DNA of 20,056 nt from Candidatus Bathyarchaeota archaeon (GTDB lineage: Archaea; Thermoproteota; Bathyarchaeia; 40CM-2-53-6; FEN-987): positions 1 through 20,056 of the forward strand of contig PMBQ01000020.1 in the NCBI GenBank assembly GCA_003152955.1. The letters are read 5' to 3'. The position numbers and the translations under genes were made by a program. The notes beneath the pieces were generated by a model, which worked only from the letters and a program-made list of their open reading frames with translations, had not been told where the DNA came from and made no database searches. Below are positions 19,908 to 20,056 of the stretch, piece by piece (position 1 is the stretch's first letter; each line of letters begins with the position of its first letter).

Positions 19908-20056
19908 ACAAACCGTTAACGTACTAGAAGTCAGAGATTATAACCTGACCGAGAATTACTTCGGTATCGCCAAATACCCGACGTGCTCCAAAATCGGTTG
20001 TTCGGCCCAGGCCACGCGGGTAGTCACGATGGTCAAATTTGGATGTACCTTCCACG
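19900..20056 (+). CDS. Partial gene, N-terminus only
   Basis: The first 52 codons of a gene that leaves the right edge: (GTG)AKQTVNVLEVRDYNLTENYF, continuing with PTCSKIGCSAQ and FGCTFH. It starts by overlapping the previous gene, with AAAGGTGAAAC upstream. Three Cys and one His are present in the visible part, suggesting another small metal-binding protein. Too short to identify. Confidence 0.6.
   Translation, partial: MAKQTVNVLEVRDYNLTENYFGIAKYPTCSKIGCSAQATRVVTMVKFGCTFH

Noticed and set aside
1..20056. tRNA genes, CRISPR arrays, insertion sequences, integrase
   Set aside because: No cloverleaf, regularly spaced repeat or transposase/integrase motif was seen by eye; a covariance search was not possible.

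Overview
The window is part of a tailed double-stranded DNA phage (or prophage) genome, most likely podovirus-like. The minus strand carries a textbook virion module running right to left from about 13.7 kb: small terminase, large terminase, portal, scaffold-like protein, major capsid protein, decoration-like protein and head-tail connector proteins. No tRNA, rRNA, CRISPR array, insertion sequence or integrase was seen. Shine-Dalgarno sequences are strong (AAGGAGG type) and most genes are coupled by ATGA or similar overlaps. The host cannot be named; two of the signal peptides end in SAQ/SQAQ, loosely suggesting a Bacteroidota- or FCB-like lineage, but this is weak.

Region 1 (1-13691, minus strand) is the packaging and structural operon. 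After terS come a two-helix membrane protein, a Tad2/DUF2829-like protein and terL, then the portal. Seven short genes with strong ribosome sites lead to a scaffold-like protein, the capsid protein and a decoration-like protein. A 126-nt structured gap follows, then three consecutive genes with signal peptides or membrane anchors, one lectin-like. Two connector-like proteins and a truncated gene at the left edge complete the operon.

Region 2 (13692-14539) is a divergent control region of about 850 bp with no convincing gene. It holds a candidate sigma-70 promoter for the leftward operon, several palindromes, and a roughly 300-nt stretch whose plus strand is almost free of adenine (one run of 122 nt without any A). 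That stretch is interrupted by a strong 37-nt dyad built on TGTCA repeats. This is the best place in the window for a replication origin or master regulatory site.

Region 3 (14540-20056, plus strand) is an accessory, probably early, module of short, mostly unrecognised genes. Three genes or operons (starts at 14540, 15274 and 16845) share the same leader: an upstream TGCGGA-containing element, then a box reading TGGCACG-N4-TTGC or close to it. That is the sigma-54 (RpoN) -24/-12 consensus, exact at 15205-15219. The region is bracketed by two paralogous proteins with a CGH...CxxC core and Lys/Ala-rich tails (14540-14956 and 19070-19585), each started by GTG after a strong ribosome site and each followed by a strong intrinsic terminator. 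Several start codons here lie inside perfect hairpins. The only recognised family in this region is a DUF2786 protein.

The most interesting candidate system is the repeated sigma-54-like leader cassette controlling the CGH/CxxC paralog and its neighbours, next to the adenine-depleted divergent region.
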